From the NCBI GenBank assembly GCA_029851415.1, contig CM056744.1:115383838-115447837 (forward strand): a stretch of 64,000 bases of DNA, given 5' to 3'. Shown one piece after another: positions 37,132 to 49,600 of this stretch. Each line of letters begins with the position of its first letter. Positions within the stretch are counted from its first letter, which is position 1. A program made the translations under genes and the position numbers. Under the pieces are notes generated by a model. The model worked only from the letters and a program-made list of their open reading frames with translations. It ran no database searches and had not been told where the DNA came from. This DNA is from Eretmocerus hayati (lineage: Eukaryota; Arthropoda; Insecta; Hymenoptera; Aphelinidae).

Positions 37132-39767
37132 ATGGATAAATTCATCGTGAGGACAGGAAAACGAACTCGCGTTGAGAGTGAGCTCGACCAGACTCCCGTT
37201 GACGAAAGTTATGCTTCTGCTTTCGAGAATGCTCCATCCGAGAGCCCGATTTGTCAAGAGAGTGAATCGACAGAGATGGCAAGGTCTTGTAAAACGATAA
37301 AATTATCGTCTCGTACTGGTAAGATTTGAGTGTGTTCTTGTTTGTATGGAAATAAGTGATAAAAAAATCGAATTCTCGCGCTGTTGACATACCGCGTTTG
37401 GTCACTCGAGTAAAATCTCTTATTATTTAACAGACGTTCCGAAACAATTTCGCAATTGGCAAAAATCGTATAAATGGCTAAAGTATGATGAAGACAAAGA
37501 AGCAGCTATATGTTCAATTTGCACTGAAGCTGTCAATAGAAAATTACCCCTTCCCGCGACACACTGTGCCAAAAACTCGCGGTCTGCTTTTGTTGAAAAA
37601 GGCTATCGCACATGGACGAATGCAACGACTTCTTTCAAAAAACACGAAGAGGGATTTTTCCACAAATCTGCGGAAACTCTTCTAATTGATGCGAATAAAG
37701 AACCCATAGCAATGAAACTCTCTAGCTTGAAGAAACAAGAGATGGTTGATAACACAATTGCTCTCACTGCAATTTTCTCTAGTATTAGATACTTAGTACG
37801 GCAAGGGCTAGCTGTCCGTGGCCATGATGAAGAGAATTCGAATCTCCAACAGCTGTTGATTATCCGTAGTGAAGAGATTCCAGAGTTGAAAACTTGGTTG
37901 CAACGCGATAATGCAAAGTATTTGTCTGGCACAATCAATAACGAGATTATCAATCTGTTTGCTTCCGAAATAAGAAAAACTGTCATCGAAGAGATCAACC
38001 AAGACAATGAAGAGTTTTCCCCTTTGATGGATGAGTCGACAGATATATCTAACAAAGAGCAAGTTGCAATATGTATTCGCTCAGTTGACTCTTCATTATC
38101 AGTCGGCGAATACTTTTTAGGATTCTATGAAGCAGCAGATATAAAATCGCAAACATTGTTCGTCATCTTGGAAGATTTTTGTAAGCGATTTGGTTTTAAG
38201 TTCGTCAAAATGAGAGGTCAATGCTACGATGGTGCAAAAAATATGAGTGGCGAAGTAGGTGGATTGCAAAAACTTGTGAGGAATATAGAACCTCGTGCTT
38301 TATATGTCCATTGCTCAGCACACTGCCTCAGTTTAGTTGTCCAAGATTCTCTCGAGAGTATTTCTCAGGTGAAGAGAGTTATTGGTTCCGCCAAAGACAT
38401 GATTAATTTCATAAACGATTCTCCTCAACGAGAGAGACAGTTTGAGGACCTAAAAGCTGACTCTCACACTCAAAATTTGGTAACATTTTGCCCAACCAGG
38501 TGAGTTGCGGGAAAATCGGTCTTTTTTATGAAAATCATTTTGAAAATGAAAAAATTTATAAGTTCAAATACTCATTTAGAAATGATCTTGCAGATGGGGC
38601 TTGAGAGTCAAGGCAATCAAGTCCTTGTATGAACCCGATAACTATGCTAGTAGCATGATATTCTTTGAACAAAAATCTCTTGAAAAAAAAGTGGATCCCA
38701 TTGTGAATTCCAAAGCGTCAGGGTTCCACAGAGATATGATGAGCTTTGATTTTTATATTATAATTTCGATCGTCATTGAAGTCTTCGAAGTCATAGAGCT
38801 ACTGAACGTAGAACTTCAGAAGAAAGACCTGTGCGTTAATGAATCTCACGCTCTCGTTAGAGGTGTGCTGATGAGAATCGAAGGCATGCGAGATGAGAAT
38901 GTATTTAATAGCATATGGGATGATGCTCTGAAGAATGCAGAGTTACTCAAGCTCGAGGAACCACGTTTGAAAAGATCTTCCAGAGCTCCGAGAAGATTTG
39001 AATCGAATCCAAATAGTGCTGGTCATGAGTTTGTTGATCCAAAAGATTCATATAGAAAACTATATTTTGAGGTCGTGGATCAAACTGTCATGTCTTTGAA
39101 TAACCGCTTTGAGAGCAAAACAATGGATCTTCTCAATTCTTTCGAGAATTTTGTCACAGGTCATGGTGATGTAGATGTGCATAGTATAACAAATTTTTAC
39201 AACACTACAGTTGATACAGATGGAAATTCATGTGTGGTAAAAGAACTTGACCCCAAAAAGTTAGTTGTCGAACAACAAGTTTTCTTGAATAAAATACGTG
39301 GAGATGTACCGTTCAGAGAAAAACTGAAAGCTTTAAAGAAGAAACGCCAGGAGGAAAAGAGACTTAAAATTTTGAAAAGGGGCTCGATGAGTCAGCGACG
39401 TTATGAGCGGCTTGATGGATTGAACCAAATGAATAATTGCAATGAACAAGATCGCCTAACGCTGAAAGATGTGGTAACATATTTGCGAGAGAGTCCTGAG
39501 CTGCGGACAGTCTTGGCCGAGTTTTCAAAACTCGTCAGACTAATTTTAGTGGTCCCAGGTTCTTCATGCTCAAATGAGAGATCTTTTTCAGTACTCAGAC
39601 GCTTGAAGTCGTACCTCAGAGCAACGATGTCACAGCCACGATTGAACGATGTGAGCTTTTGTAATATTTATCAGGACATACTCGATTCTTTATGTTTGAA
39701 AGAGTTGGTGAACATGTTTATTCGAAGGTGTGAAAGGAGGATGAATCTATTTGCTATAATTAAATAA
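37132..39767 (+). CDS. hAT transposase (ZMYM1/TTF-zinc-finger type), three exons
   Basis: Exons 37132-37318, 37434-38499 and 38594-39767 join in frame through GT-AG introns to give 808 residues. ATG 37132 is the first in-frame ATG and gives MDKFIVR, a common start in this family. Residues 63-140 form the TTF-type zinc finger (C89, C92, H133, H139). The RNase-H-like core shows MDESTDIS (D262), GQCYDGAKNMSG (D328) and VHCSAHCLSLVV (about 355-365). The second splice junction restores CPTRWGLRVK. The hAT dimerisation region near the C-terminus has SCSNERSFSVLRRLKSYLR (from residue 742), where E746 is the probable third catalytic residue. No stop or frameshift interrupts it. It would bind the element ends in the nucleus and catalyse cut-and-paste transposition. 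Whether it is still active cannot be told from sequence. Confidence 0.92.
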
Positions 39768-39768
39768 A
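39763..39768 (+). terminator. Candidate polyadenylation signal overlapping the hAT stop codon
   Basis: AATAAA overlaps the TAA stop of the transposase. A run of T follows at about 39827-39843, still inside the transposon. Confidence 0.4.
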
Positions 39769-40211
39769 AAACGTGATAAGTCATATCCGTTTTCAAGAAT
39801 TTGAATCCCACATCTGCTGAAGACCTTTTTTTTTTTTTTTTTTGCTCTTCATCTAGTCTCTCACGGTTCACCATACACTGGCTTGGAAGGTTGTGACGCC
39901 CCTGGGCTATAACTCTAGTTCTTTTCCATCAAATTGACTTCAGCAAGTGGTCATTTTAAAGGGAATCGTACTGGCTATCGATTGAAAAAGTTACCAAGGA
40001 TGAAGAAGCACGTCCATGCCCAAGAAATGCTGAATACTGAATCAGAATTTGTTTTGAGGCCTCAATTCAGACGAAAACGCTTCAGGTGGGACAGCACTTA
40101 AACATCACCTAGGTCTACGAAAATTTTTTCATCGCAATATCTCAACAAATGATTAGGTTGTGGTGGGTGGCATGGAGGATCGGAGAAACTTGGGAAATAA
40201 GGGACACCCTA

Positions 40212-40219
40212 ATAGACAA
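40212..40219. repeat. Target-site duplication, right copy (ATAGACAA)
   Basis: Matches 36028-36035 exactly. Confidence 0.9.
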
Positions 40220-42162
40220 GTATCATCCTCCTTAGGCATTCTTAAAACTTTTACATTTTGCAAGTGTAGTGTACAATATTCTTGGGCCATCAAATAGAAC
40301 CGAAGCGAACGAATTGGAAATTGGGTTGATAGAGTATAAAACTTAGAAATAATGGATATGAAAATTAAGAAGTCTTGTTTTGTGTATTTTCGAAAATAAA
40401 ATCCGGAAACAAAGTAATTTTTTCTCATCTGTAATAGGATGCTTCACACATTGAAGAACCTGACTCCCCAGTTAATAAGTATGTAGATTTCCCGTGAAAC
40501 GAGCTGTCAAGCTTACACTTTTTAAATGATGCAGAATAGCAAACTTGATTCGACTCAACAAGTTGAATGTTCCGAATTTTGAAATCACTAACTCACTATT
40601 ATAGTCAGCTCATCAATAATGTTGGACACCACGATGTTCCTGAACCAGAAATGATTTTGGTCTAATATTCATCCCAAAAAATACAAAATAAAAGTAAAAT
40701 GTGTCCTCCCACACTTACAAGCCTTTTTTCATAAGGTACCGAGATATTACACGATCCACCTCACAAAAGTCCTCAAGATATTTCCACAGAATCTATCTGT
40801 AAAGTCTTCCCACCACAAACTTGAATAATTCCATCAGAATCTCGTTGTCGCAAGCAGCAATAATTTCAAGAGCGAGAGTCGAGTCAGGCAACCTCTCGAC
40901 TTGATTCGAATTTATATTTCAAATTTTAAACTTTCACGGGGAGCAAGCCTTCGTCCCGCCATCATCATCTCTCCCCTATCAACACAGAGAGAAGGCAAAA
41001 TTTTGCCTCGTTTAACGTATAGGTACTACAAAAGCGTTGTAACTTGGTTTCTCGTCGTCCTGTGAGCTTGCGATGCTTTGTTATATGTTCCTGGGAGTAG
41101 GCGGGCTTCATTATTCACTCCTGGTTTGAGTGTAGAAACCACCACCGCACTCGCGAAAGGACAATTTTTTTCGCGCTTCGTACGCGACGACGACGATGAC
41201 GACGATTCGCTTGGCTGTTTTGTAAAACTGAAAGTACGGGGGTGGATTTATGAATGCGTGTAATGGCGATTAGGTTTGATTAAACTGCGCCGAAAACTAA
41301 TCTGACACAACTGCTACGAAAACGCCGAGGGTATATAAGGGAGCTGCTGACTCACTCACTTGGGTAAAAAAATTTATTGGGTCTGGAGAGTATGTTGACG
41401 TTTGCGCATGCAATATTTTACGGGTAATTTGCGTCGAAGTGCTTTTTTGGTTGTGAAAAAGTGTGTTGGAGTGATGATCCTTGTCTAAAATTCGAATTTT
41501 TGTCATGAATTTGTCGAGATATGGTGACTGAGACATATCATATTGTAGAAATTACGATCATCGGAGTCGTATATATGAATCGAAATCAGGAAGGTTTATT
41601 GTATTTTCATAATTTTTTTGAAAATGCATCGGCTGATACTCTGCATTCGAAGTGAATGAGATCCAAGTCCAGATTCATCACAAGAATCTGACACCCCGAC
41701 ACGGAATGATAGGGAATTCAGATTCGGTTTCGTGCCAAACCCTGGAAATTACTGGAGGCTCTATGATATAGGTACATACATTGCTTTCTCGATACTCTAC
41801 AGACACAGTTTTTATCGTACGGTAACATTACTAACATCAAGAGGGACTCACCTATGGAATGAACATGTCAATACCTGCAGTGAGAATTATTTGGAATCAT
41901 CACGAGAACCTTCCAATCAGCACCTAATGAGTGACGTAATCACATACTCAGGCTGTGTAAATTTGTCATCTTCAAAAAGTCGGTATATTTGTATAAAAAA
42001 AGTTTGACCTTTTCCTCATAACCACCAATTTTTCCCTGGGACTTTTTTTAAATTTCAAAGAATAATATTGCTCGATGGAAATATCTACATACTGAATCAA
42101 TATAAAATATGAACAATAGTACATTTCAATACTACATTTCAATACAAGGAGGGAAAATAGTA
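40220..42162. other. Gene-free stretch
   Basis: No supported gene. A GAC-rich microsatellite lies at about 41186-41206. Near 40627 the sequence ACCACGATGTTCCTGAACCA resembles the end of the giant hairpin at 17337 and may be an eroded terminus of that family. Confidence 0.4.
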
Positions 42163-42281
42163 CATTATTGCCCTGGGCGCGTACGCCCAGCTCGGGCGCT
42201 AGGACAGTTTATTTCCCGAGCGAAACGAGGGAAATAAGTCCTCCGCGCCCGAAATGGACCTGCGAGCACAGAGCAATAATG
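42163..42281. repeat. Hairpin with CATTATTGCCCTG ends
   Basis: The ends CATTATTGCCCTG (42163) and CAGAGCAATAATG (to 42281) are imperfect inverted copies. Inside is a stronger hairpin, 42194-42250, with arms GGGCGCTAGGAC and GTCCTCCGCGCCC and a paired TTTATTTCCC / GGGAAATAA. It is MITE-like; no clear target duplication. Confidence 0.6.
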
Positions 42282-42476
42282 ATTTTTCATCATGAAAACC
42301 CTGTAACCGCATTTGAATCCGGCCTTTTTAGATTACAATGATGAAAAACTTTTTTTCGCGTCCGAGTGTTGGGTTTCCGGCCTGAGCCATAGGCGAAGCT
42401 CGGAATCAATTTAACACAAGGATGCGAAAAATAAGTTTTCTCGCACAGTGTGTCAAGAAATAGTATTTGCAATTCG

Positions 42477-42786
42477 TTCATGAGGTTCCCCGTTTCCGAG
42501 CGACTATTTCGACCTTCACCTTTGGCTCAGGCCGAAAACCAATCGCTCAGAAGCGAGCTATGACCTCATAAACTCGGTGCGAAATCTATAAACTCTGACA
42601 GAATGTGCGCGAAAGTATCTTCTTGGCAAAGTGTGTGAACTAAACTAAAATTTGCAGGTTTCCGGACCTTAATAGTAGATTTCACATCGAGATTATGAGG
42701 CTGTAGCTCGCTTCTGAGCGATTTATTTTCGGCCCGAGCCGCAGGCGAGGTTCGAAATAATTGCTCGGAAGCGGGGAACGTCATGA
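42477..42786. repeat. Inverted repeat with arms of about 100 bp
   Basis: The left arm 42477-42577 and right arm 42688-42786 are inverted copies at about 80% identity, including GAGGTTCCCCG, GGCCGAAAA and ATCGCTCAGAAGCGAGCTA. A third partial copy, in the orientation of the right arm, lies near 42376-42410 (CCGGCCTGAGCC). The group probably forms one compound element with the hairpin at 42163-42281. Confidence 0.7.
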
Positions 42787-43074
42787 TCGAGGCGCGTATG
42801 CTATTTTATGCAGTTTTGTAAGCACTCAGACATCGAAAAATTGCATAAAATTATTCTACTGAGTGAGTTCGATCATTTTGTTGGAACTTGCACCCAGTCT
42901 TCTCATTAAATGGCTCAATTTTCCATTTTTATAAGCATTATTCTATAGGAAGTGTATATCAAAAAATTCTTTTGCCTCGTGCTCACATCAGGAGGTTTTC
43001 TTAGGATAATACCAAGTCTGTACTGCCTACTTCTCCATACATGGTACCACGGTGATCCTCATAGCTTTATTTAA

Positions 43075-43229
43075 CACGTTTGCTGCGGCGGGGCCCTCCG
43101 GTGGGCCTCGCGAGTCTTTCCCCCAGTACTGAGAATTTTGGCCTGATGGAAAATAACATTGAGTGGAGCCCATCGGTGGGGCTCCGCCACGAGAAAAGAT
43201 CACCAATCTCAGCCTCCGCAGCGAACGTG
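43075..43229. mobile_element. TTAA MITE (piggyBac-like), 155 bp
   Basis: TTAA precedes the left end (43071-43074) and TCAA follows the right end (43230-43233), so one copy of the duplication carries a substitution. The termini CACGTTTGCTGCGG and inverted CACGTTCGCTGCGG match the 83-bp element at 28247-28329. The interior has two GC-rich hairpins, around 43087-43109 (GGGCCCTCCGGTGGGCC) and 43171-43190 (AGCCCATCGGTGGGGCT). Confidence 0.8.
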
Positions 43230-43233
43230 TCAA

Positions 43234-45989
43234 ACAATATCCAATTTTTGAAACATTGCAAACACTTTTTGGATGAAATCATTGAGTTAGCGCGCTTCGC
43301 AATACTGTTTCCAATCATTTGAGCTTTTTTGCGTCTCAAAACTCACAAAATTTTTTTAATTATTAGGGAAACTCTAAGCGTGCATGACTGCGTGGAAATT
43401 CCATTGCGGAGCGCGCTGACTCAATGATCTCGAAATGATGATCGCAAATGTGTCTGCAATTATTTAAAAATAACATATTGTTGGGTTCACGTCGTGTTGA
43501 TGAAACAGAGCACTACAAACTTGTCAGAAACACAGATTTGGGCTTTTCCTTTTTAATTTACCTATCAATATCTCTAAAGTAGCTTATCCTCACGAAACTA
43601 TTAAGACCCACCTTACAAAATTCATTACATTCAAGTATCGACAAACTTTGATGCATTCGATTAACCACCATCGTTCTCATGTATTTCAATTTCAGTTTCC
43701 ACTTCTTCAGTAGATCCTTCCCTTCACAACTTTCTCCAATGAATTCTCAAAGATTCATGCAAAAATTACAAATCAAGCTCTCCCCCCAGGAACTGAAAAA
43801 AAAATTCTTCCACGATAAAAAGTGCATAATAAACGAGCGATTAAAGCTCTACCGGAAACTTACAATCCTGAAAAGTCAAAGCCTCATCACTAGTCTCACC
43901 GCACCAGAAAGACCGATTCTGATGACATAATCAGCATAAAGTAAAAATTAAAGCAAGTCAAATCATCAAAGGGCCATCCTCAAATCGTCACCACAAAATC
44001 ACCCCACAAGGTCTGTATATATGGACGTACCTATGTACTTTCTACCACTTGCAATCAGAGCCTCGTTACGAAAGCCTTAAACCAATTTCTGCATCGCACC
44101 AGTAGAGAGTGAGGAAGCTTTTGCTTTTAACCACGCAGAAACTGTGTCTCACCACCGCACGCAAACGTATTCACCATCTCTCTACAATTTGCATTCTCTC
44201 CCTTTTGCTTTCACCAAAATTCACCCTCAATTCTCCATTCCCTACATAACCTATCTACACACATACATACTAAACCTTATAAAAAGTCAATGGCTTAAGT
44301 ATGTATGTATGTATGTATATTTTACCATAACATGTTTTTCTCATCGCACATTTCGACACCGATATAAATCAGGATTTCATAAAAATCAATTATACAAAGT
44401 GAAAGATTGTGAGGCTGGACTGTTTATAATTCTGGTGGTATAGCCGCAGCCGCGTTACGCCTTTTCAAACAGATGGACCTTACACACACGCACGCACACA
44501 CACACACACACATAAGTGAAATATATTGAATGTATGTGTGTGGTAAAAAAAGGAGGGTATATGGACTAATCCTGATATGACTACATGCACGCTTATGGGT
44601 ATCATGTAATTCTCTTTCTCGGTGAATAGCCCTTATTAATCTAGATAATTGAACGCGGGATATTGAGAAGCCCTTATTAATTGCAGCATGTGGCCAATGT
44701 GGACGCTACACTTGCTTTCGTGGTTCTTTCTGTGTACATACATACATACCTACATGTGAAAGAGTAATTTATTAGTCAGTTTTGTGGGTAGGCAATATAA
44801 TGTCTTCTTCTTCAGATACGAATGGAGAATTGCATGAACGATGTAGTATATAGTATTATATTATGGGTCTGAAATGAGTGATCGTCTTGGTACGTTTCAA
44901 TTTTCAATGTACCTTGATTATTCCTGAGGTATTGCATGCCATGTATATGTACATTGGGGTTGACTGATGTGAGGCATCGATCAAGTTGAGCTTATTGAGC
45001 TTTTGATATTTTGGGCTTTACAGAGAGATTAATTGTAATCGCTTACTCGATTTGAGATGATTGAGGTTGTAACCCAGTTTAGTTTGACGGCTTTGTGCTC
45101 GTGTGTCGTGTCGTCTCATCTCGTCTAGACATGGTAGTATGAATATTCAAATGGATCATTCGATCTTTGTGAATTTGATTTCCGTTACGTTTGTCGTACG
45201 TGTCGCGTGCCTCCAGATATCGAGAAAATTGATGTCTATTGAGGGCAGACTCTATATTCATACCGATTGAAGGGATACGGATTGCTTTGTTCCCAAACTG
45301 CATCAACTTGTCCCGATAATTCTATAGAATTATATTAGATCGGTGATTTTTAATTTTGTGGGTATTTCGAACTCTACGGTTATCTCGTTTACTCGTCTTT
45401 GAATCTAAAATCGGATATGAAGCGTACAAGATTTTGCATAATGAAAATCGCTCGGGTATGATAATTTTAAATCACCCTGTCTTGAGAAAATCCGATTCTA
45501 GCGATTCAAGAAACGGACGGATTGAAATCAATTCAAAATCTACAGAGCTGAATAATATCAGACTGACGTACGTCATCGGTGCTATAATCGTATATACGGA
45601 TTAAAATTTCTTCAGATTCGTTCGTGTTGAAAATCCCCTTGAATATAATCGGGTGTGTTTTGTCCGGCTATATGAGGGATATAGTACGAGGTATCATATC
45701 GTCCCTCGCTTGCGTGTGTATGCAAATTTGAAATCATACTTGGATGGACAGGAATAAAACGGATATATATGATTGATGTAGTGTGCGGCAAAAGTTACAA
45801 CAATGGTGAGATTATCAGTTTCCTTGCTCTAATTGGTGGTTTTGTGTGATTTGGTCGAGGTGTTTGATCAAAGTGGACATCAATAAAATTTCAAAATTTT
45901 TGAAAAAGTGAGCTCGGAGTAATCTTAAAAAATTCTATCAATCCTATCATGCCTAGATATTCAGATTGTCTCACCTTCTCTTACCATCG
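43234..45989. other. Gene-free stretch with microsatellites
   Basis: No supported gene. A (GTAT)n run lies at 44299-44320 and a (CA)n run at about 44482-44512. Frames at 43679-43930 and 44144-44443 are low-complexity and without domain. Confidence 0.45.
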
Positions 45990-46623
45990 AAGGTGAGTGT
46001 ACCCAACTTGCCCCCATTAAGCCATTTTTCTCAACGACTCTGGTCCACCTCAACAATTTTCAAAGTACTTTAGCTCATTTTAGAGCTGGTGACAAGACCT
46101 TCAAAATGAGTTAGAGTGCATCCTTTGATCAACTGGAGCCGAGCCGTCTCAATTTCTCCAAAAAGTAAATTCTTAGAGTTTACAAAAGGGTGTACCCAAC
46201 TTACCTTCATTGAGCCATTTCCTCAACAACTCTGGTCTACCTGAACATTTTCCATCAACGTATTTTGACTCATTTTGAAGCTCTTTTTAAGACTTTCAGA
46301 ATGAACGGGATAACATTTGATTTCGATAAATAAGAGCCAAACTGTTTTAATTTTACCCAAAAAAATGATGTAAATCGGCGACAAAGTGTTTTTATTGCCA
46401 CGCAAGCGCAATTGGAGCTTTTTGCTAATCCCAAACAAGGAAGAATCACTCAAAATTCCTGGAAAACGTAGGAATGATTCGGGTTGATGCAAACTACTTA
46501 CTTTTTCATATTTTAACATATGAAACGCAAAAACAAATTGCTGAGAGGCCAAGGGGTGCCCATTCCTGAGATCGGCATATTGGGGAAAGCTGGGCACAGA
46601 GGCAAGTTGGCTACACTGACCTT
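45990..46623. mobile_element. Element with GTGTACCCAACTTGCC ends and internal direct repeat
   Basis: The left end AAGGTGAGTGTACCCAACTT (45990) pairs with an inverted right end finishing CACTGACCTT at 46623, with three or four mismatches over 23 bp. Inside, two diverged direct copies of about 190 bp start at 45997 and 46189. Both begin GTGTACCCAACTT and share CTCAACRACTCTGGTC. No transposase frame and no clear target duplication. Confidence 0.6.
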
Positions 46624-49600
46624 AAATCTTTTACATATAGATTTGTGGACTAATGATTTCGTATCAAGCTCTCCGGGATCATATTATAAGGAATGGGGGA
46701 ACCATTCTCATCGAGACCATCCTTGAGGGAATATTCCTGATAAGTTAGTCGAAAGTTGATCCTGTTCTTCTCTGACGATATTGCAATATTCTGAAAAGAT
46801 GAAAAAATTCATAAACAATGCCGGAATATTCCCAAGAAAATATTTCAAATGCTGCAATTTGGACCGTGAGGACCCAGTTTTCATCTCAAGTTTCACGAAG
46901 CGCTCTTCCATTTACAGCTACAGAACTGCCAAATACCGGAATGGAATCTATTTTCCGTGAGCACACAAACCCTCTATTGCCTCGGTGAAATAAAGTTACT
47001 CTCCAACATACGTGGTAGACTTTTGGCACATCCGGTTTATTTCAGCCAATTTTCAAAAATCAGGGCAGCAAGTGAATGAAATAGCGCATTGTGTATGAGC
47101 AGTGAAAGTATTAGTGTTGGTACAAGCCCTTCACGCCCAATTGCTCGCGAATTAATCAAAGTATTTTCTTTCGCAAGAACTGCAAACACGCTCAGAAAAT
47201 TTGATTTTCAAGTCGGAGTGAGCCAGATGAGTCTGACTTTCAGTCAGAGTCTAAATTATTTCCAAAGGGCGAAAAGTACCTGAATTTTTATGGAAAGTTC
47301 CTGGATGAAGTCAGTTATGAAAGTCAGACCTATGAGTACTTTCTCGAGTTTCGAAAAATATGTTAAAGGTTGCAAAATCAACTTTCGAAATAATTCCATC
47401 AGAACAAATAGATCTTGAATAACCCATTAGAACTCCATTTGGGTGAGGAATCAGAAAAAATATAGACATTTCCGATTTTGCCTGTGATGAGTTTTGGATA
47501 CTTAATCCATTTATCGTTTAAAAAATAATAGTTCTTAGAATTCTGGAAGGGTCATCTCTGCAAAAGGAAAATGAATTTACATCCAAGTCTCGAGTCAGTG
47601 TCACGTAAATTCAGCATTTTATACGGAAATGAATTTTTTTATGAGTCAAAAATTATCTACGTAATGCATCAAGGGTTAATCGTGTTTGTCACGCGATGTA
47701 AGCCACCTTGTTGATAAGATTAGATATTTTGCCATAAACTACTGAATAGAAATGAGCAATTGGCGGAAAAAGTTTGATCATGAAAAAGTACAAAGAAATC
47801 AATGCTTATTGGTACGTACAGTAGATAGCCATTTGCAAATTTGACTCTACGTGGAAGGTCGATAATGTGATTGAGTTTAGCCTTGGCTAAACGGACAGCG
47901 GGGGTTTATAGCAAAGTAAAGGGTCTGCGTGGGGTGCGTGATTAAAATTGCTGGGAAATTGCGTGGAAAATTTTGGGTATCCGGGCTGCCTTGTTTCGAG
48001 GGAGACAAGGTTTCACGCGAGGGTAAATTTGCGACAAGAAATCACGGATTCGTTACGCCAATGCACGCACGTTATGTTGGTGCTCACTAGCTGGAAATTT
48101 GAATTGGTCTTGCAATGGTGATTTACAGTGATTGCTTTAGGTTATGGTATTGGTTTTGTCAATGATGACAGGGTAGCCATGGGATAATTCTCTTTGTTCA
48201 GTAAGGTTATGATATTATTCAAAATATGGATAGAGAATCTCTCAAGTGGAATATTGAAATCTGACTGGCTCAGTTATACCGGTAGTATTATTATCTATGA
48301 GGTTTGGCTGAAGTTGCTAGTGATTAACATCCAATTCACATGGTTAGAATTGTTGGGATTCAGTATTATAGGTTCATCCTAGACTATTGACTGAGAATCA
48401 AGAGGAGATATTGACTAAAAAATGATGGAGGTCCTTGATGTTTCCAGCAGACCTAGGAAGTATGTTTCATAATTGTGCCAAATTGCAAATATCATCGGTC
48501 ATGTAATTAATTTCTGAAGAATACTTTTATCTGAATAACATTATTTGGAGACAAATTGGCTTAAATCTTCAAGTCAATGATCCGAAATATTGGACATGCG
48601 AGATGCTTTTCTCTCTGTAAATTCTCTGTAAAATAACCTATGTATCCAACGTTTTTACCAGAAGAATGTTGACATATCCAAGACCATGAATATTCTACAT
48701 GAATTTTCACGAGAGTGAATAGGAATGTGTTGTTTCACATAATCATCTCTGGTGCAGATTTATTGGACTCTTTTGTGATTTATTGCAATCTCTTAGAATG
48801 CTGAAAAATTTGCGATCTCCTAAACAATTTCATAGTTCAACAAAGACATATTCTTGCATCATTCGAGACGAACATTAATTCAATCGATGACAAGGCTCTA
48901 TCGGTCTCTCCTGCTAACAATCGAATTTTCGAAATCCTGCAATAGAAGCCCATCTATAGAGAAAAACATTAATTTTCACAATCTCAAAAACCATAATCAA
49001 TAATACACGTAACTTTCAGCTTTACATAAGCGTTCACCTTCATGCACATGATAGCACCTGAACCATGATAGACTCGATTAAGGATTTTGATTGACCTCAA
49101 TCCAATACCCAGGTTTATCAATCGATGAAGAAGCCACGATATTAGGATAATATCATTCAAAAGAAATAAAGAGAGAATCTCGCGTGTCTAGGATAGATTT
49201 ATTCTTTCCAACGACACGAATGAGGCCTGCGTGTGGCACATGCACCCACTGGATTAATATGTCATCCTACTCGCCCAAAATATATATCTATATTATCTAT
49301 AGAATTTAGGCATCATTAACACAACAGTGACACTATAACATGAGTAAAACATGATGACTCTGCTACTTCAGATCCATAATACCCCTAACTCCTCCAACCA
49401 TGATCTATACAGGGAGAAATATACTACTAATAATCAAACCTCACCAAAGCCATAAGTCAAAATATCTCGTGTTTCCCTTATTCCTATCCAACCAACTCTC
49501 ATAATTCAAACGAATACACTCTTGTTCTATAGTAATAGACTACCTTCGTACAAACCTATAGGGTTGTTGATACAGTGATCGTTAGAGTGCACACGTCCGA

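Larger units (their letters stand above)
36620..39904 (+). mobile_element. hAT transposon, apparently complete
   Basis: The terminal inverted repeats are CAGGGGCGTCACAAC (36620-36634) and its exact complement (39890-39904). The flanks are GCTATAAT on the left and GGCTATAAC on the right, sharing GCTATAA with a one-base offset: a slightly imperfect 8-bp duplication. The element is 3.29 kb and carries one three-exon transposase gene. It lies in the central, non-stem part of the outer element at 36036-40211, so it inserted later. Confidence 0.9.
36036..40211. mobile_element. Long-terminal-inverted-repeat element carrying a nested hAT
   Basis: The left end begins TAGGGTGTCCCTTATTTCCC at 36036 and the right end is its inverted copy ending at 40211. 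The arms are alignable for about 140 bp at close to 88% identity. Weaker similarity continues to about 36310 on the left and 39945 on the right (shared TTTCAATCGATAGC). A perfect 8-bp duplication, ATAGACAA, flanks the element. Removing the nested hAT (36620-39904) leaves about 890 bp with no coding frame, so the outer element is non-autonomous. The 8-bp duplication suggests it too was mobilised by a hAT-type transposase, but its ends differ from those of the nested element. Confidence 0.9.
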
